A stretch of 64,000 bases of DNA from Humulus lupulus (taxonomy: Eukaryota; Streptophyta; Magnoliopsida; Rosales; Cannabaceae): positions 84,589,888 through 84,653,887 of the forward strand of contig NC_084796.1 in NCBI RefSeq assembly GCF_963169125.1. Direction: 5' to 3'. Position numbers and translations under genes: made by a program. Position 1 is the stretch's first letter, and each line of letters opens with the position of its first letter. Shown here piece by piece: positions 10,975 to 21,265 of this stretch. Under the pieces are notes generated by a model. That model ran no database searches and had not been told where the DNA came from. It saw only the letters and a list, made by a program, of their open reading frames with translations.

Positions 10975-11814
10975 TTGGCACTGCCTCAAGCGACTTATAT
11001 AGAAAAGAAGCTTAAATATTTTAGTTTACAAAAGTCCAAGAAAGGCTTTTTGCCTTCCCGGTCAGGAGGATGTGTTATCTAAATAATAATCTCCATTTAT
11101 TCTTTTACTAGAAAAGAAGAACATGAGACAGTATTCCTACAACTCATTGATAGGCTGTTTAATGTATAGAATGTTATGTCTTCAAATTGACATTTGTTAA
11201 ACGATGGGAATACTCAGCAATTGTCAATCCAATGATGGATTGAGTCATTGAATAATTATAAGGACTTAAATTTTTAAGTATCTTGAATATAATGGAGATT
11301 ATACATTTGTGTATTTATGCAGTGACCTAAAATCCCAAAGGATGAACTGATTTTATACCAGATAGAAATCTTCAAAGAGTTATATCATAATTAGTTTCCA
11401 TAACTATGGAGAAAAGACATTAATCTGGAAATGTATTGGACATTTAAAAAATGTTATGTTTCACCATAGAAGTCGAAATGTAGAAGCTACGAGCAGTTAA
11501 ATGATTTAGTTCAGTTCTTTGCCATTCTAGAAAGGGTTTCAGACTTGAATAAACTACTAGTATCTCATTGCGAAAACAATGGAGATGTAACTACTCTAGA
11601 AGAACTAGAAATCATAAGAGGGTAAAGCACATGAAATGAAGAATCATTTAATTCAAGACAATTTTACATAATTGATGTAATGATTTTGAACATAGCTTCA
11701 AAACAGTTTCAAACAAAACTTTTTACACAGACTTTGTTAGACAAATTCGTTCAGGATAATGCGATTGACTCATTGAGAGATATGTTTCAATTTGCTTTAG
11801 GGCAAGCGGGAGAT
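10975..11814 (+). pseudogene. pol: Ty1/Copia pol remnant: end of reverse transcriptase and RNase H (Copia-2)
   Basis: Short frames in order match Copia pol despite many stops and frameshifts. YNSLIGCLMYRMLC (near 11140) corresponds to the motif after reverse transcriptase. SHCENNGDVTT (near 11565) corresponds to the RNase H CDNNGA motif, with D changed to E. QTLLDKFVQDNAIDSLRDM is near 11740. The order and spacing equal those of the better-preserved Copia element at 36800-37492. A polypurine-like GGCAAGCGGGAGA lies at 11801-11813, just before the LTR. This is an old, unusable copy; everything upstream of this part is lost. Confidence 0.72.
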
Positions 11815-13166
11815 TATTGGGAATAGTGCCCTAAAGCAATTGTAGTTGACAAATGTTTTAAATGAAATAAATAATTGAATTGAATTATTATATATATATA
11901 GACTATGTCTGATATTATGTTGATAATATTAAGTAAATATCAGAAAATTCCAAAGTTTATTTATGTGGTCTTAATCTCATATTGGTATGAGAAGATCGAG
12001 ATGAAGATAATAAACTTGAAACAATTCATAGTAAAAAAAAGTTATGAAATCTTTAGTTTAATTACTGCAAGTACGATTCGCTAGTATTATGAATACAAGT
12101 GACCTAGATCCAGGTCACTAGTATAGTGGGACACTTTAGTGAAAGTACTTTATATATAGTGATATATAGAACTGGACCAGATGTGATTTTTTAATAGTTG
12201 TTTAAACATTGTTGCATAGTATTAATCAAACACATCAAACGATGATCATACACACGATGATCTTAGTCATGAGGTTACTATGAACTCCTATATATGTCAT
12301 CTGAGCCTTTGATTCATGTGTTAAGGTTTGTCAGAATGATCAGGCTAAGAACAATTATTTTGGGAACTCAGTGATATATATGGCTGAGGACATAGTTTAA
12401 TAGATATGGAATCTATACCTTCTTATAGATTGAATAATGGTTCCCTATTGGGTTGACTTTTTGAACTGAAAAGGTTATGAGCGCTCACGTCGCATACTTG
12501 TTGTGACACAACCTTCACTAGTAAAGTCAATGGTACACTAGGAACAAGATATAGTTAAAAGTGTAAAACCGTAATTTTATTCCAATTTAATTATGAACCA
12601 TTAATAGAGGATTAACGTTGTATGTAATGATTATATTAATGGACACTTTATTGTTTAGTAAAGTACTCTGTAATATATGTCTATAATTATCAAGAGTTCA
12701 ATCTCATATTTACAATGGAGTAATCATGAGATTAATAAATATGATTATTTAATCAAAGAGCTTTGATTAATAATCTAATATTTATTGGAGCTTGATATTA
12801 TAGGTCCATAGGTCACCAGGGTGGTTCTACCAACACCATATCAATGTAAGAGTTAATACAAGGGTAAAACTGTAGTTTGGAAATTTGAGAAGAATTTTAT
12901 TTTTCGAGTCAAATATACAATTATATGATAATTGAGGTTGAATAATTAATTTGGAATTAATTTTTAAATTTTTGAAAAATATATTTATTTATTTAATTAT
13001 AGAATTTTGAAATATATATAAATAAAATAATTAATTTTTGAAATTAATTATTTTATTTGAGTGGGAGAAAATAAAATTGGTGTAATGCCCCACGTCACTA
13101 TGCCTGATTCCTGGAATGACGATTGGCCCTGCAAACTAGCACGAGTCTTTCTAGTGTGCTTTGTCC

Positions 13167-13286
13167 TCACTCACATGCTTCCTAGGAAAATATCCTAGGA
13201 GGTCACCCATCATGAGACTACTCGAGGTTAAGAACGCTTAACTTTGGAGTTCTCAAGTGATGGGCTACCGAAAAGAAAATGCATCT
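13167..13286 (-). ncRNA. 5S rRNA-derived segment in Cassandra LTR (left outer)
   Basis: The minus-strand sequence matches the plant 5S layout: GATGC start, CCCATCACTTGAGAACTCC, an A-box-like AAGTTAAGCG, and a C-box-like GATGGGTGACCTCC. It is diverged from true 5S and sits in an LTR, so this is a retroelement promoter/RNA rather than a ribosomal gene. Confidence 0.75.
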
Positions 13287-13398
13287 TGTTGGCATAGGGA
13301 GCACCCATCAATCCATTTAAGCCTTCTTCAACTATGCAGTCCCATACCTACATAGTCTTAGAATCATAACACTTGACCTTCCCCAAGCGGTGTGGGAT

Positions 13399-15260
13399 TG
13401 TTGGGGTTTTATGCCCTAATTAAAACCCAATTTCTTTGTAATCTCATATATTTTTAATAAAAGAATATAAATCATTTTTTGACTCAGTCAATCACTATGC
13501 TCAAATGTTTTATTTTTAAGATTATTTATTTAATATAAACTTCTATTCAATCCCGAGCATATAGCTAATCGTATTTATAGTGACGTAATCACAGTGGAAT
13601 ATAAATATGATTATATGTTCAAAATAAGTTAGTCCTAAGATTAGTCAGTGCACATGATTTACACTGACTTGCCAATCTACGATATGATCTACTTACACAT
13701 TGTAGTGTTATGTTCTTTCCAGAACATTAGCAAAGTAGATAAGATCGGATGTATTTGTTACATCGGACTTGACCGATATTGAAAGTAGATAGGATAAGTA
13801 AACATACCATTATTATTTATTTTAGTCATCATATAGTTGACCATAGGTCAATTCAATCTCAATTCTGAGTGGTTAGTATTCTAACTGAGTATATTATTTG
13901 AGTTCTTTGATTGTTCGTTACCAGCTTACCCTACGGACTAGCCCATACTAACATCTTGCGAACTCGGTAGTAGAATTGAGTGGGAGTGTTAATCATAGAT
14001 ATGAACATCTATAGCTTCTGATGATTAAGTGAAATAGTTGTTTCCTTTTAGTTTGGTTCAAGGTGCTAAATGATAGAGATCTCATTTCAGTAATTAATAT
14101 TAGTTTACTAAAATATCATTTACAAGGAACTAATTGTTTTAAGGATCAAATACAATGAGGGGTAAAACGGTATTTTAGTCCCATCTCATTGTAGACCGTC
14201 TACAGAGGATTGCGTAACAATTATGGTTGTAACAATGGATAATTAATAGCGTATTTATATTTTTTATAGAGCGTTCTATGAATTCAAATGTGCAATTTCG
14301 AGTCTTTAGTGGAGTCACAAGGAATTAATAAGTTAGTAAATTTATTTGTTAGATTTATGATAACTTATTGGAGTTTGATTTCATAGTCCCATGGTCCCCA
14401 CTGTACCTCGGATAAAATCATCTAGATAGTCTCAATTAATTGTTTTAATTATCAATTAGAATTATCAAAGTTGACTAGGTAAATTTTGGATAGTTTTACA
14501 GAGTTATACAATTTTGAGAAGAAAAGAGAAATTAGGGCAGATTTATTAATTAAGATAAATTGGTATCCAAATTAATAAATAAGTTTAAATCAAAGTTGAA
14601 ATTATAAATAATTAATTTGATAAAAGATTTAAATAATTATTTAATTAATTAAATCAATAGAATATAATACATGTCTTGATTTTATGTCCAACAGGGTTAT
14701 TATATAATGGGAAATTTCACGGGCCTAAATCCCAGGATAATTTTGACCTAGAGCTGTTATTTGGCTATTACTTATTCATTTTTTAACTAAATAAATGGCC
14801 TAATTGAGTCTATAAAAGGAATGCTAAGAGAGAGTAGAAAACATAAGTCAAAACACAAGTTCAGATTTCTGAAACACAAGTTTCTAATAGGTTTTAGATT
14901 CTGTCTAAACATAAATCTTTTTCTAAGCCTCATTGTTCTTTTCTCTTCTTCTCTCTGTATATATCTCGTGTGTTGAGAATTTCCCACTCTAGTCTAGGTT
15001 ATTCTAAGGATAATTTGGATGGCTGTGAAGAAAATTGAAGATCGGTTCAGTTTCTTGGTAATACTCTGCGACATAAAGGATACAAGGGTTGGAGAAACTG
15101 AAGGAAAGACTATTATTCCACAGCGTATAATGTAAGTACTCTTATCATTATTTCTTTATGAATTAAATTTTAGATATATGTTTTAGTTTATCTATATTAA
15201 CTTGTTTAATATTAGATCAACATGAAAATAAATAAAGATCATGTATAAGTTTTCCCAACA
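13399..15260 (+). mobile_element. Solo Copia LTR (1862 bp) nested in Cassandra
   Basis: It starts TGTTGGGG and ends CCCAACA (perfect 7-bp inverted ends), flanked by GGGAT (13394-13398) and AGGAT (15261-15265), a 5-bp TSD with one change. The sequence is clearly the same family as the LTRs of the Copia element at 29379-41231 (shared start TTTATGCCCTAATTAAAACC and end AGATCATGTATAAGTTTTCC). There is no internal region, so it is a product of LTR-LTR recombination. A TATA box, TCTATAAAAGG, is near 14809. Confidence 0.92.
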
Positions 15261-15321
15261 AGGATTGCACAACTTTTATCCAATCTTTCCCCCTACTGAT
15301 CATGGGATTTTGACTGTCACA

Positions 15322-15397
15322 ATCACCCCCACCCCCCTTACGGATTCGACGTCACCATCGGCCACACTTCTGGTTGGGTCAAGGATCTGATACCATT
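15322..15397 (-). other. Cassandra internal region with primer-binding site (minus half)
   Basis: 76 bp. The minus strand reads TGGTATCAGATCCTTGACCC (15376-15395), matching the initiator-tRNA(Met) primer site TGGTATCAGA, two bases from the half-LTR end. The G-rich polypurine tract is at the other side. Confidence 0.8.
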
Positions 15398-15483
15398 TGT
15401 AACGCCCCACATATCTATGGCTGCTTCCTGGAAAGACGACTGGCTCTGCAAACCAACACGAGTCTTTCCAGCGTGCTTTGTCC

Positions 15484-15603
15484 TCACTCGCACACTTCCT
15501 CGGAAAACTTCCCAGGAGGTCACCCATCTTGAGACTACTCTAGGTCAAGCATGTTTAAATTTGGAGTTCTCATGTGATGGGCTACCGAAAACAAGATGCA
15601 TCT
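15484..15603 (-). ncRNA. 5S rRNA-derived segment, left palindrome arm
   Basis: The minus strand carries the 5S-like start, GAGAACTCC, and GATGGGTGACCTCC with boxes as in the other copies. It overlaps the plus-strand copy at the 12-bp centre, so two Pol III-type units are head to head. Confidence 0.7.
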
Positions 15604-15713
15604 TCTTTTCGGTAGTTCATCACTTGAGAACTCCAAAGTTAAGCATGCTTGAACTGGATTAGTCTCATGATGGGTGACCTCCTCGGAAGTTTTCCCAGGA
15701 AGAGTGCGAGTGA
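15594..15713 (+). ncRNA. 5S rRNA-derived segment, right palindrome arm
   Basis: It has an A-box-like AAGTTAAGCATGCTTG and a C-box-like GATGGGTGACCTCC in 5S spacing. It starts at the palindrome centre and is transcribed outward (rightward) if active. Confidence 0.7.
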
Positions 15714-15799
15714 GGACAAAACACGCTGAAAAGACTCTTGTTTGTTTGTAGGGCCAGTAATCATTCCAGGAAGCAGCGATAGTGACGTGGGGCGTTACA

Positions 15800-15869
15800 A
15801 AATTGTATCAGAGCCTTGACCCAGCTGGAAGTGTGGCTGACTAGGACGTCAGACCCCTAAGGGGGTTAT
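15800..15869 (+). other. Cassandra internal region with primer-binding site (plus half)
   Basis: 70 bp. TTGTATCAGAGCCTTGACCC near 15803 is the initiator-tRNA(Met) type primer site. AAGGGGGTTAT near 15859-15869 is the polypurine tract before the right LTR. Confidence 0.8.
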
Positions 15870-16243
15870 TGTGATAGTCAGAATCCCTTTATCCGTAGGG
15901 GGAAACACTGGGTAAAATTTGTGCAATCCCACATCACCTGGGGAAGGTCAAGTGCGATGATTCTAAGACTGTGTATGTATGGGACTACACAGTTGAAGAT
16001 GACCTAAATGGATTGATGTGTACAACCTATGCCAACAGGATGCGTCTTCTTTTCGGTAGCCCATCACTTGAGAACTCCAAAGTTAAACGTGTTTGACCTG
16101 GATTAGTCTCATGATGGGTGACCTCCTGGGAAGTTTTACCAGGAAGCGTGCGAGTGAGGACAAAGCACGCTGGAAAGACTCGTGTTGGTTCGTAGGGCCA
16201 GTCATCATTCCAGGAAGCAGCCATAGTGACGTGGGGCGTTACA
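15870..16243 (+). repeat. Cassandra 3' LTR, right copy (374 bp)
   Basis: It starts TGTGATAGTC and ends GGGGCGTTACA. It contains the full U3-like part absent from the central half-LTRs and a 5S-like segment at 16038-16157. Confidence 0.88.
16038..16157 (+). ncRNA. 5S rRNA-derived segment in Cassandra LTR (right outer)
   Basis: It shows GGATGCG, CCCATCACTTGAGAACTCC, AAGTTAAACGTG and GATGGGTGACCTCCTGGGAAG in order, the 5S promoter and core layout. It is diverged from rRNA and inside an LTR. Confidence 0.75.
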
Positions 16244-17364
16244 ATTCGTAATTCAAAATAGTTTTGATTTATTGAATTTTAAAAAGATGATGATAATGAT
16301 GATCATCAATTTGAATTTTGGATTTTGAATTTAAAATTTAAATTTTAAAATATGGTTGTGATATTTTCCTTAAAAGAGATAATATCATATTTTTTGGAAG
16401 GATTGATTTTAAATAAATAAAAGAAAAATGCAATAATCCCTGAAAGGGAGCACTGCTACACGCATGACAAAGTCCAGGGATTATGCTTTACATGTAAGAG
16501 AGTACTGATCAAGTATCATTATTGTTTTTATTTTATTTATTTATTTAATTAATAATTTGAAAATTGATTTTTTCAAATTTGGTAAGTTATATATTACCTA
16601 AATCAATTCATATCATCATTATGATTGTATTATTATTATTATTAATAATAAGGTAATATATAATCTCTCTATATATATTATGTGATAACAAGAAAAAACA
16701 TAGAGTGGTAATTTCAGAAAAAGTTTAAGAATTTGTCAGACAAGAGATTGTCATCTTCTTCTTTTATTCTAACATTTCTCAAGCCATAATCCAAGTTCTC
16801 ATGTGCTAAGATAAACTTGTGATTTCTAAATTACAAACCTTTGTTCTCTATATGACCACACACATCTTGAGGTGTAGAGAACACTCCGGAAGATCGTGGT
16901 TTGAGTACTCAAAGCGTTGGATAGGAAGATCGTTATATATACGAAAAGACTCTAGGACACTTGATAGGCTTAAAGAGGTAAATGTTTCAGTTCTTCAATA
17001 TTTGTATACATGTGCATATATATATAATTATGTGTACAATTATATATATGTTTCATGATTAATGATATTGCATATTAATGTTTCCTGTCTGATGGTTTTC
17101 TTGAACATATAAACTGTTTATATGAGAGATGATTTTTTTTTGTTTTAAAAAATGGGCCATCATGCCATTTCACTGTTCACTCCAATTGATTTTCCTACAA
17201 ATGGTTGACATCTCTTTTATTTAATTTATCAATTCCTTTTAACTTAAGAAAAATAAAAAATAAAGGAAATTAGGATTTTTGGACTTACCTTTTCCTATTA
17301 GTTTTGTGGTTAACTCCTTAGGGTTAGGCTTTGGGAGATAAAAGGAAAGAGGACCTTTTACTTG

Positions 17365-18700
17365 CACTACTACAAAAATACCCTTTTATGATACATTTTT
17401 AGGGCACTCACCTAGATGCAAGTCCTAAAAACAGCTCCTGAACTTTTTTGGCCTTGCGTTGCGAGTCCTTAAAGAATATCTTTTAGGACTCGTGGAAGGA
17501 GCCCTAAAAACAAATGTGTGTTCTAAAAGACTATGAGATCATTTGAGTTAGTGAAAACTTTTAAGGGTACACTTTGGGTGTCCTAGAAGAGTATTAAGGG
17601 TTCTCAAAGTGGGCCCTAAAAAGTATTGGGACATGCGTTTAAAATTCAAATTTAAAGGAATTTGTTTGATATATAATATTTATTTATTTTAAAAATAAAT
17701 AAATAAATACATGTATTGCATGTCTTTTTTTGGTAAAGATCTTTTTTTATTGATCATTATTTATATTTGTTTTATATTTAAATGTTATTTTTAAATTATA
17801 TATTAATTAATAATTATATATTAATTATTTCATAGTTTTTAAATTTTGAGAGTAAAAAAATTATGACATAATTATATTATAAAGTTAAATTTATAATAGT
17901 TGGGGGAAATTAATGAAATAAATAGTCTTAGTCATTTTAGTTAGACCAAAATATGATTTAAATTGTAATAGGAAACTTAGAAAATATAAATGACTAATAC
18001 ATTGTAGTCAATTAAAAGTATAAATTTTAAAGGATTTCTTCTTACAAATTAAGTGATTAATTGATAAAATAATTAAAAACTAAATAAGTAAATAATTAGA
18101 CAAATGAGTAAATAAAGAAATGTAGGGTTTTTTTTAAAAGCCCAGAAATTTCGTATCCCCCCCCCCCCCAAAAAAAAAAAAAGCATTCCCTCTTTCTCTC
18201 TCATGTTAGCTCCTCTCTCTCTTTCACTCGCGTCTTCTCTCTGCCAGGCCCGATGGCTGCCGCCCCTTGCTTCTCAGACAACACGCGCCGCACAGGCAGC
18301 TTCACAGGTCGCTGAAACCCCCACCCCTGCAAGCAGCCACCCTCACGCGCCGCCTAGCCTAGTTAACGAGCCGCCTGAAGTCACCGCCACCATGAGCTTT
18401 CCGAGCAAAATCTGGCCACCTTAATTTTTTTTTTTATTAGATTTGTTTAAGTTATGTTATTTTAATCTATAAGTTTTCAGATTTGTATATAAATGTTTAA
18501 TTTAATCATAATTTTTAATTTAAAATAAAAATAAATAATTTAAAAAAAAATGAAAATATAACTTTTAAGGGCACGCATTGGTAGTCATAAACACATTCTT
18601 TTAGGGCACGCGATGCGAGCCCTAAAAAACTCAGTTTTGAAGGCTCTCAAATAGAGGGATCGTGCCCCGTAGGCCCTAAAAAGCATTTTTTGTAACATTG
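17365..18700. mobile_element. Non-autonomous CACTA (En/Spm) transposon, 1336 bp
   Basis: The left end is CACTACTACAAAAAT, the classic CACTA terminal sequence. The right end reads ATTTTTTGTAACATTG, a diverged inverted copy. Perfect 3-bp duplications TTG lie at 17362-17364 and 18701-18703. Both subterminal regions carry short repeats of GCCCTAAAAA/TTTTAGGGC type, where CACTA transposase would bind. No transposase is encoded, so it depended on an autonomous relative. Confidence 0.85.
18150..18424 (+). other. GC-rich segment inside the CACTA, possible captured gene piece
   Basis: A C13-A13 run (18157-18182) is followed by a pyrimidine-rich leader and a 73-codon open frame (18203-18421), rich in Ala, Pro, Ser and Thr. 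The base composition differs sharply from the rest of the transposon, which is very AT-rich. CACTA elements are known to pick up host exons; no parent gene is recognised here. A protein product is doubtful. Confidence 0.4.
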
Positions 18701-21265
18701 TTGCCCTTTTTGTGTGCCGACTGCTCCACAGAGAGAGACAGGAAGAGAAGCTTGTGATGCTTAGAGAGAGAAGGAGACAAAGAAAGAAAGAAAGAGAGAA
18801 AGAGAGAGAGGGATCGTGAAAAAGAAGAAGAGAAAGAAAAAGAGGAGGGGTTTTGAATTCTTGATAGGGATGGCCTTGACTTGGTTTTTTATTTAGGTTT
18901 GATTCCTTAAGATTAGTCCTCTTCTCATCACTAAGTTTTCTTTTTCATCTTTGTTATTTTTGAAATCCCTAGGTATGTGTTCAGAGGTGGTGGCCATTTT
19001 GACTTTTGATTTCTATCAAATGAGGTCATGAATATAGCCTTATTGTCATTGTTGTGATATCTATTCTAGTTTATGATTGTTGATTTATTGATGATTGATG
19101 TCTTGGTTATTGTCTCTTATATGAGTTGGTGGTTGTTTTACCATATCTTTTTATCTTGTTCAAGTTCATAGCAACATGCTAGGGTTGTGTGTGTGGTTCA
19201 CTTTTTATGAATGAATGCAATTATTGACATATATATGTATATGTGTATGGGTGTGTGATTCTTTTCGGTAGGAAAGTATGGGTATTTAGGCAAGCATGAA
19301 GAAAACTTTGGGCTTACATGATGTATGAGGTTAATGAGATAATATGGTTATGTTTCCATGATTATTTTAAATCTAATAATTTCAGTAAAAAAAATGAAAG
19401 AATTTTAATAGATACATGTTAGGGCTTAAGTTTTGGTTTGTCCTATTTTATCTTGATGTTGTCTCTTAAATATTCTTGTGATAATTAAAAGGAGATTTGA
19501 GATGCTTGTTCATGAAGGTTTCGGCCTAGTGCTTATTTAAAGGTTTGTGAATTTTGTTGATTTTCTTGACCCTACATTTAAATTTTGGGGTAATGAGCAT
19601 GTTGTTAATTGGAACAATTCATGTTATTGGGTTGTATAGGATTCAACATGAGCATGCATTATGGTGTAAGTTTGTTTTGATGATGGTTTTGCATGCTTGT
19701 ATTCTTGAATTGTTCAAGTGTAGAAACATGTTAGGTTATGTGTAGCATGATTAAAGGTGCATTTTTGATAATTATAAGTTTTTTTTTTTATTATTTGGCA
19801 GTGTTGATATTGAATGATTTTTAAAATGCACAAATGAAGCCTCAAAATGATATTTTGATTTTATATAAGTAAGGAGCATTTTATTTCACATAATAATAAT
19901 CTTTTATTCAAAATAATTAACATGCACTTTTTTATTTATTTAATTTGTGAAAAGAATATGGTTTAAATTCAATTTTGTGATTTCAATTTTGCTGGAATTT
20001 TCGGTTTGTTAAGAGAAAAATACTTTTAAATGAGATAAGTAAAATACATGCTCAAATAAATTATGTCTTAGATTTTATATATGAAAAATGTGATTTTTCC
20101 ACATTTTAAAAATGTATTTTCACACTTATAAACATGCAGTTTTTTTTTTTTAAAAGTAAGATTATTTTTCTAAAAGTAATCAGGAAATCCATTTAGTTAT
20201 TATAAGTTCTTTTAATTTTTATTTAATAATAAATGCGATTATTTGTTTTCTTTTTTGGAATTAAAAGGCTAATGAATTATTTTAGAAAAAAAAATTAGAT
20301 TTTTGTAATAAAGTTTTTGAATGACAAATAAGTGCTTAAAAGAAATGATGAAGTAATAAATAAGCGGTGAATAAATTATGCTTGCTGAATTTTTAAGAAA
20401 AGGCAATGAGATAAGCATGTAGAAATTATCAAATTGAAAAGTTAAATTTTCAGAACACTCCCACGTATGCATGTTACATGCAAGTGTATTTTTACGTTAA
20501 AACATATGCCTATTATTCAAACATATGATTCTTATGTTGTAACCATGAATGATTAATTGGTAGAATTAGTATTATTCTTTTATGATTTTATGTGGAATTA
20601 TTGTATGTTTGAAATTGTGGTGCAACGTGTGCCACGTGTCCATAGCCCATGCACACGTGGGGTATGTATGTTAGGCATGAGTATTCTTACGTGATTTTAA
20701 AGACGAACGTTTGATTATGATTAGAGGCTCGTTGTGACATATTCGCACTTTACTTTGGTTAGACCTCAGGTAAGGAAGTTAAATAGAATTTTCTATGTCT
20801 TATGCTATGAAAGGTATGACTTGTTATGTTGCAAGAAATATAGTGTTATAGAAAGTGTAAGATCTATGTTTTGATATGTCATGATAGCCAAGTGTTATGA
20901 AAGGTGAAATTCTATGTTTGATATGTTATGATAAGACAAGTGCTATGGAATGCATAATTTCTATGTTTTGATGTGAACTGTGACACATGCGCTTGTATAA
21001 TGAATGAAAAGAAAAGGTTGCTAGTGTGCTGAACGCGACACAACAAAGGAGTTACTAATGATATGACATAACTTAAAAGGAAGATGCGCCGAGGTTATTC
21101 AAGGACCTGAGATCCTGTTTACCGCATAGAGGAGGTCTTACCAGCCTATGTTTTACTCGTTACCTCAAGATGTGACATGGACAACAGAAGTTCCATGATC
21201 ACAAAGAGTATGCTTATGATGTGTGATTGTGATGTATGATGATGATTACTTTTATGATTATAAAC

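Larger units (their letters stand above)
13081..15321 (-). repeat. Cassandra 3' LTR, left copy, split by Copia solo LTR
   Basis: Read on the minus strand, it starts TGTGACAGTC after a G-rich polypurine tract (15322-15340) and ends GGGGCATTACA at 13081. Removing 13399-15265 leaves 374 bp, the same as the right copy. It contains a 5S-like segment at 13167-13286. Confidence 0.85.
15398..15799. repeat. 402-bp palindrome of two Cassandra half-LTRs
   Basis: The left arm 15398-15598 and right arm 15599-15799 are each 201 bp and align without gaps; a hand count gives about 26 differences (about 87% identity). Arms begin TGTAACGCCCCAC and end GTGGGGCGTTACA. The centre is AAGATGCATCTT (15593-15604), itself a perfect 12-bp palindrome. 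Each arm is LTR positions 174-374, starting at the 5S-like transcription start and running to the LTR end. Confidence 0.9.
13081..16243. mobile_element. Palindromic Cassandra TRIM (inverted dimer), one insertion unit
   Basis: Cassandra elements are short non-autonomous LTR elements whose LTR carries a 5S rRNA-derived, Pol III-type promoter. Here the order is: complete minus-strand 3' LTR, internal region with minus-strand primer site, 201-bp half-LTR, inverted 201-bp half-LTR, plus-strand primer site, internal region, complete plus-strand 3' LTR. Both outer LTRs are 374 bp (the left one after removing the nested Copia LTR and one TSD). The outer ends are TGTAATGCCC and GGGCGTTACA, flanked by ATTGG (13076-13080) and ATTCG (16244-16248), a 5-bp TSD with one change. 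The unit therefore looks like one integration event. Confidence 0.85.
11815..17130 (+). repeat. 3' LTR of Copia-2, interrupted by Cassandra
   Basis: It starts TATTGGGAATAGTGCC (the canonical TG changed to TA), directly after the polypurine tract. It runs to 13080, is interrupted by a 3163-bp insertion, and resumes at 16244 in AT-rich LTR-like sequence including a stress-type LTR end (CACTCCGGAAGATC, GGACACTTGATAGG near 16880-16975). The right boundary is uncertain (about 17000-17140), giving an LTR of about 2.1 kb without the insertion. Confidence 0.6.

Noticed and set aside
13167..16157. True 5S rRNA genes
   Set aside because: The 5S-like segments are diverged, sit inside Cassandra LTRs with TG...CA ends and primer sites, and are not arranged as a tandem 5S array.
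11815..17130. Two separate unrelated LTR pieces at 11815-13080 and 16244-17130
   Set aside because: The ATTGG/ATTCG duplication around the Cassandra unit supports one LTR interrupted by an insertion, although the right end remains uncertain.
18203..18424. Secreted proline-rich peptide gene
   Set aside because: The N-terminus looks faintly signal-like, but the frame is short, lies in a CACTA element and follows a homopolymer run; listed only as a possible captured piece.
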